A stretch of 64,000 bases of DNA, taken from contig JAUJYZ010000713.1 of the NCBI GenBank assembly GCA_033675265.1, positions 100,001-164,000 on the forward strand. Direction: 5' to 3'. A program made the translations under genes and the position numbers. Of this stretch, positions 36,871 to 48,499 are shown in pieces (position 1 is the first letter of the stretch; every line of letters starts with the position of its first letter). This DNA comes from Actinostola sp. cb2023 (Eukaryota > Cnidaria > Anthozoa > Actiniaria > Actinostolidae). The notes under the pieces were generated by a model that searched no databases, was not told the origin of the DNA, and saw only the letters and a list, made by a program, of their open reading frames with translations.

Positions 36871-38507
36871 GGGGTCCGGGTGGGGAGTGTGTAAATATGC
36901 CGTATTGCCGGTCTTGTATCCCCTAAATAATAGCATTGATGACGTCATTTCAGGATAACCGGGCTAATAAATTCAGCGATCGCACTGGCTCAAATCCCCC
37001 CCCCCCCCCAAATCCGGCCCCTCCAACTCCAAGGGTTTATATCTGTATGTGACCAGTATCCCTGAACTTCTACTAATCCCCTCTGATTTATCTCAAACAT
37101 CCCATAATCCCTAATATAGGGCCTCAATATTCCATTTGTGAGGGAGACCAAATGACTGTTGCGGTCCGTTTTATTCCATTTTTTTCTTGTTTTTCATGAA
37201 CAGAAACATTTTTTGGAAGAGCCAATGCCTCGTGAGTGAGTAAATAGTTGAATTTGACTGATAGGGAGTTAAAATACCCTGGATACAAGAGCTTATTGTT
37301 TTTCTGTGAATTTCTATAAACCGAGGTAAACTGTGGTAGTGTAGGGTAGGATTACAACGGTGCTTCAAATAATTGCCAATGAATCAATCAGATGAAATTT
37401 ATTTTTATTTTTTTTATTTTTTTATTTTCAAGATTCGCCCATAAGGCAGGTGTTGTACAATAGGACACGAAGTCCCCTTTAAAATACATTACACCACTTC
37501 CCACCCAATAAGAAGGTTACCCAGTATACCCGACCCCTGATGAATTCCCAATATGAAAAAATATATGAAAAATTTATATATGAAAAATTAATAAATATCT
37601 GATTTAAGTTTGCAGTGACAAGGTGCAGACGTGATTAGTGCTATTTATATAACAGGATGAACTGGCTTCTTGGATGACTGTAAAAAGGGATTAAAACAAA
37701 TAGAATTCTTGCATTGAACGACTGGTTGCTCTAGACGCTGCAAATAAATTAACACTAGGTACGTGTTTTTAACTACTGAGCGGCTGAAAATACGACACCA
37801 GTGCACCGACTTTGAACTTGAACTCAAAGCCGCTTAAATCGAGCAACAGCTAGATAAAGTTAAGAGTACTCTGAAGAGAATTTTTACCGTATTGATGATT
37901 CAGTTTGCAAGTTCCAATTCGATCAATAATTTTTGAAATATATAGGCTACTGCAAGCAAATAACTGAGAGCAAGAACTTCTTCACTATACGTAAGTATAA
38001 ATTTTGAAAATATTGTTCAGTTGTTTCAAAACTTTACTGCTATTTTAAAATCCAACTTAAGTTAAATTATAGAAAAAATATTATTTCCTTTGATATTGAA
38101 GTCTTTAAACAAGGCGTACATCACCGGAATACTATCGCTTTTAGTGACAGAACGAGTATTCATTTAATTAATTTGATCTGTTTTGCTTACAGCAACCAGG
38201 TTTTCGTGTGAACAGGTAACAGAAACGTTAGTTTGTTCAGTATATAAAATTGGAGAATGGCCAGAAAGCCGGACGTATCAGTTAAAAGATTATTCAATTA
38301 TCACTTTACGTACGAATAAAACGCTCAGTTTGGTATGACTCACGATGTAAGAACCGGTTTACTTGACTAACACTGTATCGCCAATTTTCTAAATAACCAT
38401 AACAATTCATATTGATATATGGAATCGTCAAACCATAAATCGCACTGATCATGAGTAGTCAAAGGGTTTAGAGATCATTAGAACCGATTGATACATGTAG
38501 TGAAGCA

Positions 38508-38582
38508 GGGGCGGATCTTTGAAAAGGTGGTGCAACACTGAAGGGGCCGTAAGACCCCTTCTTCTAGGGGTGTGTGGGGGCA

Positions 38583-38622
<40 letters not shown>

Positions 38623-38722
38623 AGAAAATTTTGAAATCTAGAAGCTCGAAAATGCAATTTCCATCCATTCTGGGCATCAAATGGTGGGGAGACGTGGGCG
38701 AATATGTATCGGGCCCAACTCA

Positions 38723-38761
<39 letters not shown>

Positions 38762-38904
38762 CGGCCCCCATACCCCCCCTCTTGGAGGGACAGTACGTAT
38801 ATAACAGCAAAAAGTATTTAAAAAAAGGTATAGTTCTCAGTACTTTTTGGTTCACCCTGCTTGGGGGGCAACTGCCCCCTCTGCCTCTGTGCTGTGTACG
38901 GCCC
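38508..38904. mobile_element. CAGGGGCGGATC-ended MITE with poly-C and poly-G runs
   Basis: The element starts CAGGGGCGGATC and ends GTACGGCCCTG, hAT-like CAGGG/CCCTG termini. The interior has about 38 C at 38585-38622 and about 36 G at 38723-38758, plus a further inverted block of GGGGGCA and TGCCCCC. No clear target duplication. Confidence 0.55.
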
Positions 38905-39798
38905 TGGTTTATGATTGGATAGCATATAGCATACTATTCGCGGCAGTCCCCTTCACGCTCGCTTAATAAGAGATGGAGAAATGCAACCGCGCCCAGACGC
39001 TTAGCGTTTGATGCGGTCTAATACCAAGTCACTCGAGACCTTTGCCAATACTCAAAAAGCCAAGTCCAAAACTTAACTAGGCAGGACCCTCCAGCCACCC
39101 AAAACTTAGGATGAGTGGCTTACGTGGAAGGCATAGTGAAACGCGCGAGACTGTTTTAGCTAGTGTATGACACTATATATGGAGGCAGCTGCAGCCACAG
39201 AAAGGTGGGCGTGAATCAATAATCTACAGGCTGCCAGCCCTTGGGTGGTAAAAGGAGATGGAAATATAAGGTAAAGCGTTTCTGCGCGGGAGTAACCCAC
39301 CCAAGGGATGACAGCCTGAGCGTCAGTAATCCGACTAGGGCATTAGACACCCTTTCAGGCTACCATAGGAGATAGGGAAAACCCAAATAGCGCGGGAGAG
39401 GACACAAAACAAAAACTTGGTTAGAGCAACGGAAATAAAACGAAAATAAAACGAACAGGGACAGTATCACGTATCTGAGGCATAACACCATCACCGAATT
39501 AATAATTCTTGTAGCGACCACAAAGGACCAACAGTGAAAATACTGTAAGGCACGCACAATCAATGATATGCGAAAACGGGAAGAACAAAGGGAGACAATC
39601 ACAAAGGAAAGGAAACAAAGGGAGGTGTGGAGGGAGGGACAACAACAAAGAGAAACAATACAACACCAAATTGGATGCAAATGCGAGAAGCAGCAAATCT
39701 GCAAATGTCGAAAACACAAATACATGTATACCCAAAACCGAACAACTCAGTCGAATTTGCACCGTCTTGACAATATATAGGGTGCAGAACGCTATAAT

Positions 39799-40622
39799 AA
39801 CAAGACGCTCAATGAGCGTTCACTCGGGCATTGTGAAAAGGAAAATGTCAGTTGTTCGAGGAAGTACTTGAAAATGAATGCCAGTTGGTTGAAGAACAAG
39901 GACAATGTCAGCTGCGCGAGGAGAGACCTGACAATGACTGACAGTTGCGTGACGAGGGAGACTATGTATATACATGTATGTGTCGAGTTCATTTGATTTG
40001 CCTTTGAGTTCATTTGATTATACCTTTTGACTTTGAGTTCAATTGATTTGATTTTGATGAGTTTGTGTAAAGGCCCCCTCTCTAGCTTCAGATCCCGAAA
40101 CGTCGAGTTTGGAATCGAGTTCGGGTTCGAGTTACGGTTCGAATGTCGAATAAAACAAGGACATCTTCTTTCAATACAATATAATTTCTCTCTGACGTCA
40201 TGACAATCAGTGACAGTTGAGTGACGAGGGAGACTATTAGTCCGGTGAGTACGAACATGATACGTCTTGAGGTTGCATAGGTCAGATGGTTCCGATAACG
40301 GCCTCGCGTTTTTGTGTAAAAAAAAAAAATATTTTAAGCGAGCTTCTAGTCCTTTTACCACTTCTAGTCATTGAACGATGAACTAGAATCCTGACCTTTT
40401 AATAGCTTGAAGATCTACAGCTGCTTTCAAAACTAAGATTCAAAATCTACTTGAGTCCTGTTTCTCGTTTATCTTTTCAAATCTGCTGAGTTCTTGAAAC
40501 TCCGGATACGATTAAATACGTCGCATACTCGTCATTTTGGAGCCGAACAAAACTACTACTACTACTACTACAACCGAAATCCGCATTTTCTAACTCGGGC
40601 GGCCTGCGGCCTGGGCCCGAGT
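39799..40622 (+). repeat. Copy 2 of the approximately 800-bp dispersed repeat
   Basis: Matches 21719-22515 from CAAGACGCTCAATGAGCGTT to GCCTGGGCCCGAGTAA with few changes. It has an extra segment (40425-40494) and a shorter CTA run. Confidence 0.88.
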
Positions 40623-40875
40623 AATAATAATAACGCTAAGGGAAATCATTGCTCAACATTAACCATGCAACTAGAATGCTTGGACATTACGTCACGGTAC
40701 GCAAAGGGAAATATCAAGCACAAGCCATACGACAATGTTCAACCTCATACACCTAAGCATGCAAAACTTATATATAAACGAGGCAAAGGGGAGGGAAAGC
40801 ATACATAAAGTAAAGATGACGTTGTATCATGTTGTATAGTACCGACTATAGAACACAAACAAACAACCGAGAAGG

Positions 40876-41386
40876 GAAACTGAGGGAAATGCAACTCCAC
40901 AAACCCGGTGTTTGCGAGGCCAGCACGGTAAAAAACACTCACTTGAGAGTTCAACATACGTGCAAACTTTTTGGGAGCCGAGGGAAATGCAACTCCACAA
41001 ACCCGGTGTTTGCGAGGCGAAGCACCAAAAACTCACTTTAGAGTTCAACATACGTGCAAACTTTTAGGGAGCCGAGGGAAATGCAACTCTACAAGCCCGG
41101 TGTTTGCGAGGCGAAGCACGGTAAACAAAAACTCACTGTAGAGTTCAACACACGTGCAAACTACTGGGGAGCCGAGGGAAATGCAACTCACAAACCCGGT
41201 GTCTGCGAGGCGAAGCACGGTAAACAAAAACTCACTGTAGAGTTCAACATACGTGCAAACTATTAGGGGCCGAGGGAAATGCAACCCACAAACCCGGTGT
41301 TTGCGAGGCGAAGCACGGTAAACAAACACTCACATTAGAGTTCCCACACGTGCAAACGTTTAGGGAGCCGAGGGAAATCGAACGAA
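40876..41386 (+). repeat. 98-bp satellite, about five units
   Basis: Units carry GCCGAGGGAAATGCAACTC, CAAACCCGGTGTTTGCGAGG, AGCACGGTAAAC and GAGTTCAACATACGTGCAAA. GCCGAGGG occurs near 40977, 41071, 41171, 41269 and 41367, a spacing of 94-100 bp. Frames read across it are repetitive artefacts. Confidence 0.9.
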
Positions 41387-41619
41387 CTTGAAACCGACCA
41401 AAAACGTTTATACCTGAAAGGACCATGGTACAGGATTTCAGCAGGTACTTATATACTTTTGGGATGACTTCTCACGCCTGCTTGTTCAACAGGGGACAGG
41501 AATTTGTTCATCCCATGACTGAGTAAGGATATGTAGCGTACGGTTCTTACGCGAACTGGGCAGTTTAGATGCAGAGCTCTTATTTATACTCGCGCTGCAA
41601 GGGACTGGCGCGAATAGTA

Positions 41620-41990
41620 AGGTGGATAGTTGATAGTAGTTTTATTTTTTGATAGTTTCAGTACAAGTTATGAACGATTCTAATTATCAACTCCTGTCTA
41701 TCAAAATCTATACTATAACCGATGGTTTTTCTTCAGTTTATGATTGGATAGCATATAGTAAGGTGGATAGTTGATATTTTGTTGTTGTTGATAGTTTAAG
41801 CCTATTGAGCGATTCTAATTATCAAATCTATACTTTAACCGATGGTTTCTCCGGCTTCGATCATATGACATAGGATATTATACATGATATTTGTTATACA
41901 TAGTTTTCAGTTTGTTTCGTGTTTTTTTCTTCGTTTATGTTATGATTGGATAACATTGTAAGGTAGATAATTGATAGTTGGTTTACAAGC
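41620..41990 (+). repeat. Tandem copies of a 120-130-bp unit (target of the 2.7-kb element)
   Basis: GTAAGGTGGATAGTTGATA and ACCGATGGTTT recur at about 41618, 41758 and 41960, each unit beginning near TATGATTGGATA. The copies diverge with distance. Confidence 0.7.
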
Positions 41991-43186
41991 CGTAGAAATT
42001 TCGTCAGTTATAAATCCAAAGATTTAATTTGTCATAGCTCAGAGTAATACTGTTAGGTTACAAAACACACTAGGCGGGTGTGGCACGGTAGTTATAAGAA
42101 ATAAATGCATGAAGAAGCTGGAGGTCCTGGAGCTGAGAGTTAAAATTCTCAGTAAATTGTAGCAAGTTCCAAAGTTCAAGAGTTTATGAGATGAGATCTA
42201 TCTGATGTGGAATAACCATAGCGGTTCTAGATATGAATGAAATATCGTGAAAATGGCACAATAGGCACTATATTAGGATGAAAAGTAATTACTATCTGTC
42301 AAGTATTTCGACTTTTTGTCTCATAAGGTAAATAAACTCAATGTGCAATACAATGCTATCTTCCAAGGTCACAAAACTTGTCCTTTTATTCAGTCTTATA
42401 TTATTATTGAGTGTTTAGAAATGCGTTATCAAGAATACATTTTTATTATTATTAAGGTATCTAATAATTCCGTAGTAAAACCTTAGAATCAGCTGTTAAA
42501 AAGCTGTTGGTTTGTATTAGGATAACAGCGATAATTAAAAACTAATTATATATGACTATCACTCATCGCTATAACTCAACGATAAATTTGCGCGCGCTGT
42601 AATTGGTCCAAAAGGGTCACGTGGTACATTTTCGCAGGACGGATATCAGACGAAGTGACATCCATCCAGTAAAACAAAGAAAATTAAACATGGAAAACCC
42701 CAAAAAACAAACGAATTTTAAAAACAAGTGACACTGAAACAAAAAGACTGGTTGAGAAAGCTACGCCAGCAAACACGAAAAAATCAACAAAATATGCTGT
42801 TTGTTTGTTTTTAAACTCGTTTTTATAAACTACAGCTAAAACCAACAAAAAGCAACGACTAATGTCAAACAGTTTTCGTTTATCAAAATAATTCGTTGGG
42901 TTATAAAATAAATAAACCCCTTTCTGGCTCACTGGGATATCGGCTGATAATGCATGTCCTTGGATCAGAAATAGTCCCCAGTCAAAATATCACATAATAA
43001 TAATAAATAATTTATTCACTTATATTGCGCAAATATCAATCCTAAGATTTACTGTTCTTTTTTTCGGACCATTTCTCATCCTCGGACATTATCATCCTAG
43101 CCGCCAGATGAGGTTTATGAATATATTACTTTCAACTTTGTTGTAATTTGCACTTTTCTCTCTCTCTTTGGCTGACTAGGGACAAA
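41991..43186. other. Upstream region of the PAN/glycine-rich gene
   Basis: No exon was found. The stretch should contain the promoter of the gene starting at 43187. A pyrimidine tract (TTTTCTCTCTCTCTTTGGC) lies just before the start codon. Confidence 0.4.
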
Positions 43187-45575
43187 ATGAGGAATCACAT
43201 GACGATTCTCGTGGTGACAGTGGCAATATGCCTTCGTGTAAAATCGTATCTTATTCGTGAAGATCAGTTTCGATCTTCATCAATCAAAACCATTGAGAAC
43301 TACATGCTCGATGGCTACAGTTACCGTACACAGCGTTCCATCGACATTCTGGACTGTGCACAAGCATGTCTAGCGGAGAAACTCTGTTTGTCATTTAACT
43401 TCAATCACGGTGGAAATGGAGGCTGTCATCTGAACAGCAGAAATGCTGTTGGTGTTGAAGAATATCTTCTATTCTTTCAAGGTTACATGTATGGCGAGAT
43501 GCAGAATTTCAGTGTAAGAGATGATATGATTTTGTAGCTACATCAAAACGAGTCATTTATTTTTAATTTATTTTTGTTTTCGTACAGGAACCAGTTTTCG
43601 TGTCTCCAGGAAATCGTGTTCCAGGTAATAAACTTACTAAGACTGACGAAAGCATAGTTTTCACTAGCAACGCAAGCACAAGATGCGTTGTGTCACTGTG
43701 AAAACGGGCCTGTTGCAGGCACAAGCGCGCCGTACAAGAGGCCTTATGTCACTGTGAAAACAGGCCTGTTGCAGGCACAAGCGCGCAGTACAAGAGGCCT
43801 TATATCACTGTGAAAACGGGCCTGTTATAGGCATAAGCGCGCAGTACAAGAGGCCTTATGTCACTGTGAAAACGGGCCTGTTACAGGCATAAGCGCGCAG
43901 TACTGAAAATGTGCCTGTTGAAGGCTTAAGCGCGCAGTACAAGAGGCCTTATGTCACTGTGAAAACTGGCCTGCTGAAGGCACAAGCGCGCAGTACAAGA
44001 GGCCTTATGTCACTGTGAAAACGGGCCTGTTGCAGGCACAATCGCGCAGTACAAGAGGCCTTATATCACTGTGAAAACGGGCCTGTTACAGGCTTAAGCG
44101 CGCAGTACAAGAGGCCTTATGTCACTGTGAAAACGGGCCTGTTAAAGGCTTAAGTGCGCAGTACAAGAGGCCTTATGTCACTGTGAAAACGGGCCTGTTG
44201 CAGACATAAGCGCGTAGTACAAGAGGCCTTATGTCACTGTGAAAACGGGCCTGTTGAAGGCATAAGCGCGTAGTACAAGAGGCCTTATATCACTGTGAAA
44301 ACGGGCCTGCATGTTACAGGCATAAGCGCGCAGTACTGAAAATGTGCCTGTTGAAGGCTTAAGCGCGCAGTACAAAAGGCCTTATATCACTGTGAAAACG
44401 GGCCTGTTAAAGGCTTAAGCGCGCAGTACAAGAGGCCTTATGTCACTGTGAAAACGGGCCTGTTGCAGACATAAGCGCGTAGTACAAGAGGCCTTATGTC
44501 ACTGTGAAAACGGGCCTGTTGAAGGCATAAGCGCGTAGTACAAGAGGCCTTATATCACTGTGAAAACGGGCCTGTTGAAGGCATAAGCGCGTAGTACAAG
44601 AGGCCTTATATCACTGTGAAAACGGGCCTGTTGAAGGCATAAGCGCGCAGTACAAGAGGCCTTATGTCACTGTGAAAACTGTGAAATTACTACTCTAAAT
44701 ATGACTTTGTATGTGACTAGCTGTTTGGTAATTGTTGTTTTTCTACAGTGCTACAGTACACATTCACATGTCTCGGGGCCAAAGGCCGCAGCGGTCCAAT
44801 CACCACTGATGGCTACAACGACACCAACTTACAAAACTCTGTTCGCCTTGAAAACGGTAAACAGCTTTGGACAGTCCCAATGACGGCTACATACACCATC
44901 GAGGGCTACGGTGCGTCAGGCTCCGATGGATTTTGCAATAACGAAACGGTGGTATGCCACAAGGGCGGTCTTGGCGCGAAAATCTCCGGGACATTTAATC
45001 TGACAATTGGCTCTACTATAACGATGCTCGTAGGGCAGCAAGGCTTACTTGATACTCAGTTTAATCAATTTGCAGGGGGTGGGGGTGGAGGGACATTTGT
45101 TGTTTGGAATAATACAACGTTGATAGTTGCCGGTGGGGGTGGTGGTGGTGGGAAACCTTTGATTGGGCATCAAGACGGAGACCCTGGTCAAGTAAACCAA
45201 TCTGGCAGTCGTTGTGGAGGCCTTGATGGAATGGGAGGCCGCATTTGTAGCCTTGATGGCACTAATTTCTTCTGCGGTGGTGGGGCTGGTTTCCATGGTG
45301 ATGGAGAGGTCAAAATGTTTGAGGCAGCTGGAGCCTACACCAAAGGTGGCATTGGAGGCAAAGGAACATCAAATCTATGTGTTGGGGGGTTTGGTGGGGG
45401 AGGGTTTGCAATGGAGCAAGGGGGAGGGGGAGGGGGATTTTCTGGTGGAGGTTATGTTGGTAATCTTACTGGGGGAACCGCTGGGGGAGGGGGCTCGTAT
45501 AACAGTGGTTCCTTGCAAGAAAACAAGTCAGGGATCAACAAAGGAGATGGAAAAGTCGTAATTAAAGTGATTTAG
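43187..45575 (+). CDS. Secreted PAN/apple plus ALK-type glycine-rich domain protein
   Basis: Exons 43187-43513, 43588-43624 and 44749-45575 join in phase to 396 aa. The N-terminus is a signal peptide (MRNHMTILVVTVAICL). Residues about 30-110 form a PAN/apple module with DCAQACLAEKLCLSFNF and a later GGCHLNSR. From about residue 125 to the end is a glycine-rich domain like the extracellular part of ALK/LTK receptors, with YTFTCLGAKGRSGP, NGKQLWTVPMTATYTIEGYG, several G5-G6 runs (VAGGGGGGGK, FAGGGGGG) and the terminal GDGKVVIKVI. There is no transmembrane segment or kinase, so the product is probably an adhesion, matrix or ligand-binding secreted protein; the partner is unknown. Intron 2 is almost entirely a 56-bp minisatellite. 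Confidence 0.88.
43655..44685 (+). repeat. 56-bp minisatellite in the PAN/glycine-rich gene
   Basis: About 18 units of 56 bp carrying GTACAAGAGGCCTTATGTCA, CTGTGAAAACGGGCCTGTT and AGGCATAAGCGCG. The first unit is preceded by TTTTCACTAGCAACGCAAGC. The same phrase set (TTTTCACTAGC, CTGAAAACGGGCCTGACACA) occurs as single-copy dispersed repeats near 23130-23200 and 23340, so the array probably grew from one end of that repeat. Confidence 0.93.
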
Positions 45576-45817
45576 CATATTTACCCAGCATCAATCTTCT
45601 TCGCATAGCAGTCGGTGTTAGCCTCGCGAATCGCGATCGTCAGGCAATCTCTCACTCCGGTCTGACATCGCGTTTCCCACGGCGAGGGACTGACTGAGAA
45701 CGCGATGCGAGGCGCGGCTGTTTCCTTAGGCTAGAAGTACATTCGCCAATACAATAATTGTAAAGAACGTTGCGTGCTGTCCCTGTTGTGTATTTGATGC
45801 AATGAAATTGAAGCTTA

Positions 45818-45823
45818 AATAAA
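45818..45823 (+). terminator. Possible polyadenylation signal of the PAN/glycine-rich gene
   Basis: AATAAA about 240 bp after the stop codon at 45573-45575. It is the nearest canonical hexamer I noted. Confidence 0.4.
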
Positions 45824-46741
45824 AATGAAAAACCAATGAAAAATGAAATATATATATTTGTATTGAAAGGGCAGAGAGATTAGAGGTGTCTCGATAAAGC
45901 AGTATTGCCCATGCCTGTATCGAACTAGGTTTCACGAAAGTACGGGATTGCAGAAAGATTATGCAAATTAAGGAAATTGACATAACTACGTTCGTCGTAT
46001 TCTAATAAATTGACTGAGCTTACATATTTTTTTTCGCAATACCGCACCTCACTCCGATACTTATGGTCTTAAAACAGTAAGGAAAGACCGTGTACGACTT
46101 TCTGGGCAACGTATATCAGCTAGCCAGACTAACAACACTTATGGTCTTGTTCCCATCCCTCCTGTATCAAAATAGAGGGCCGGAACAACAAAAAGGGACG
46201 ATATCCCCTCCCTCGCTGGCCTTTTGGTTAGGACCGGGGGGCCGAAATCTTCACCCTTTACGTAAGTCGATTCGATGCGGTCTCGGGAGAATCGTCCCAT
46301 TTAATTTTTCTTTTTTCGTCATCTTTTGATACGGAAGGGGTGGGACCGTGACCAAAACTAAGGAGCAAAAGGCTTTCGGCAGGTCTGATGTTCTATACTC
46401 TCACAGGAGTCGATCTTTTTTTCTGTTTTGTTTTTCTTGTCCATTCCTTTTTGTTGTATTGTTTTCATTTTTTCCGGATTTCTCTTTGAGGTATTTTGAA
46501 ATAAAAATGTTTTGATTTTGATAAGGCAAAAATTGAAAACTAATTTAAAAAAAATCTTCTTCCGAGCCATTCTTACCTGATTAAAATCCGAGGTCTGTTT
46601 GTAACTTGAGTAGACTTGCCACAAGTCGACCACACTTTACGGACTTTGAGAAAGTCTATGCATTCCTCTTGGGATGCCTGTGTTTTTCGGTGAATCCGCA
46701 TCGTTTATCGCAGGCTCAACTTTACCTCGTGAGTATTCAAG
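45824..46741. other. Intergenic DNA upstream of SUPT4H1
   Basis: No further exon was recognised. A G/C-rich repeat-like stretch with GGGACGATATCCCC and GGACCGGGGGGCC lies at 46180-46350. The SUPT4H1 promoter should lie in the last few hundred bases. Confidence 0.4.
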
Positions 46742-48100
46742 ATGGCGATGGAAACTGTACCCAAAGAACTCAGAAACCTGCGTGCCTGCTTGAATTGTTC
46801 ACTTATAAAGGTACGGTGAATACAGGGAAGTATATCAATCCAGTATGATGGCGATTTAGCACATATATTTTATGTATATGGGCCATATTCTTTGTATGAG
46901 GCTTCGTCTGTCGAAGAACGTCCAGAATCAAAACAAATAGAGCAACTTGATTCTTGAATGAGAGCTGTAAGCTTATATACTTAAGCTTACTATAGACTAT
47001 AAGTTACTTTGTACATGCTGGATTGTGAAATCATTACACTATGACTGTAACTATAAAATATGTATTTGTTTGCTTTCAGACCTTAGAGCAATTTGAATAT
47101 GCTGGTTGTGATAACTGTGAGAGATATTTAAGACTTAAAAACAACAAAGAAAACATTTTAGCTTGTACTAGTCCAAATTTTGATGGGTGAGTACAGTACT
47201 GTGGAACAGACATTTATTATGTACTAAGTTCCTGTTTTTGAACCCCCCCTTGGCAAAATCCTAGAGATTGCATGCCCTGATGAAGCAGTGTATAAAAAAA
47301 AGCCTATGTATTATGAGGGATGCCATTTTTAACTCATGATATGAGAGGTAATGTTAGACCAACAATTTGCTGTGGACTGGAACTGATTGTGAGTACTTTT
47401 TAAAGTACTCCAAAGCAGACTTTCCAGGGGAAATCAGGTCCATCATGTGACCAAATTAAGGGTACCTGATTGGCTGGTTACCTCGTGAATGGTTTCTAAT
47501 CATTACATGTTTTCAGTGTTGGCTTTTATATATGTGTGCTTATTTCTTGTTTTATATTTACAGTTTAATATCAGTGATAAGTCCAGAAGATAGTTGGGTG
47601 TCAAAATGGCAAAGAATTGGTATGTATAATGTATTTGGTGACAGCCTCCAATAAGAATGAAGATATTAGCCATAATCTTGAAATCTTTTCATCAACATTT
47701 ATGAATGTGTAAGGGGTCATGGGTATTTGGGAGGTCCCATGGGAGGGAAGGAGTACTTAAGGCGGGATTGTATGCACGAAGGGGTACGAGTACTCTGCAA
47801 AAGAGAACAGTCTGGTGCGTATCAAAAAGGTCTCTATCCCCATAAGTAGAGAGATAGAAAATGTAAAGAACACAGAGAAACCTACTGAATAAATAAAGGA
47901 AATTGTAAGTTGAAGTTGGCTACAGTTGCTACAAATGTTTCAACCATTTGTTAACTATTTGTTGTTCTTGTTGTTTAGATAACTTAGTCAAAGGTTGTTA
48001 TGCAGTATCTGTAAGTGGGAAACTCCCAGGACATGTGATAAGAGAACTCAAAGCCAGAGGAATAACTCATAAAACCAGGGATAGAACAAATCTTTCTTGA
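46742..48100 (+). CDS. SUPT4H1: Transcription elongation factor SPT4
   Basis: SPT4 pairs with SPT5 to form DSIF, which binds RNA polymerase II and controls pausing and processive elongation in the nucleus. Exons 46742-46810, 47080-47186, 47564-47619 and 47979-48100 join in phase to 117 aa, exactly the length of the human protein. The start reads MAMETVPKELRNLRACLNCS. The zinc-finger cysteines are seen as ACLNCS and GCDNCERYL, with a fourth-ligand region near LACTSPNFDG. The SPT5-binding core follows as MSPEDSWVSKWQR-like ISPEDSWVSKWQRI, then GCYAVSVSGKLPGHVIRELK and the basic tail HKTRDRTNLS. It converges on SPATA22, with stop codons 400 bp apart. Confidence 0.97.
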
Positions 48101-48484
48101 CAACCTCAAGTAGACAAAGATCATTACAGTATTGTTGAACCTACATCAAGCATGTATGAAGCCATTTCCGAGAGGTTGCTATTACATGCACTGGATCAAC
48201 TGGTTACTGTACTAACTAGCAGTACAATATACATGCACATGTATACAGGAAATATTTTGTATTATTTTGTACTTGATAGAAAAATCAAACTACATATAAA
48301 AAGGTAACTATGATATTTCATTTGAAACTCCAACAACAAGGAATATTGTAAATGTAACTTTAACTTAGTGTAGATAAAAGTAAGACCAGTGAAGGCCATT
48401 TTGGAAATATTGTTGGAAATGCATTTAACTTTGATTATACAAGGAGGAATGTTACAAGTTATGTTCTGATTTGGCTAATGAATC

Positions 48485-48490
48485 AATAAA
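48485..48490 (+). terminator. Possible SUPT4H1 polyadenylation signal
   Basis: AATAAA about 385 bp after the SUPT4H1 stop and only about 10 bp from the SPATA22 stop codon on the other strand. If used, the two convergent 3' UTRs overlap. Confidence 0.4.
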
Positions 48491-48499
48491 AATGTTGAA

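Larger units (their letters stand above)
38932..41619. mobile_element. 2.7-kb TIR element with nested repeat and satellite
   Basis: The left end TACTATTCGCGGCAGTCCCC and the inverted right end (GGGACTGGCGCGAATAGTA) pair over about 41 bp, continuing to CTCTTATT/AATAAGAG. The flanking sequence GATTGGATAGCATATAG at the left also occurs undisrupted at about 41740, where it runs on into TAAGGTGGATAG, the right flank of this element. That gives an internal view of the empty site. Inside lie the 800-bp repeat (39799-40622) and a 98-bp satellite. No transposase was recognised. Confidence 0.65.

Noticed and set aside
39792..40361. 189-codon minus-strand frame in the 800-bp repeat as a transposase or gene
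   Set aside because: The frame is broken in the other copy at 21.7-22.3 kb and shows no recognised motif.
40745..41426. Overlapping frames in the 98-bp satellite as a Cys/Phe-rich protein family
   Set aside because: They repeat with the satellite period and shift frame between units.
45214..45561. Second-frame protein within the glycine-rich exon
   Set aside because: A shadow of the real ALK-like glycine-rich frame.
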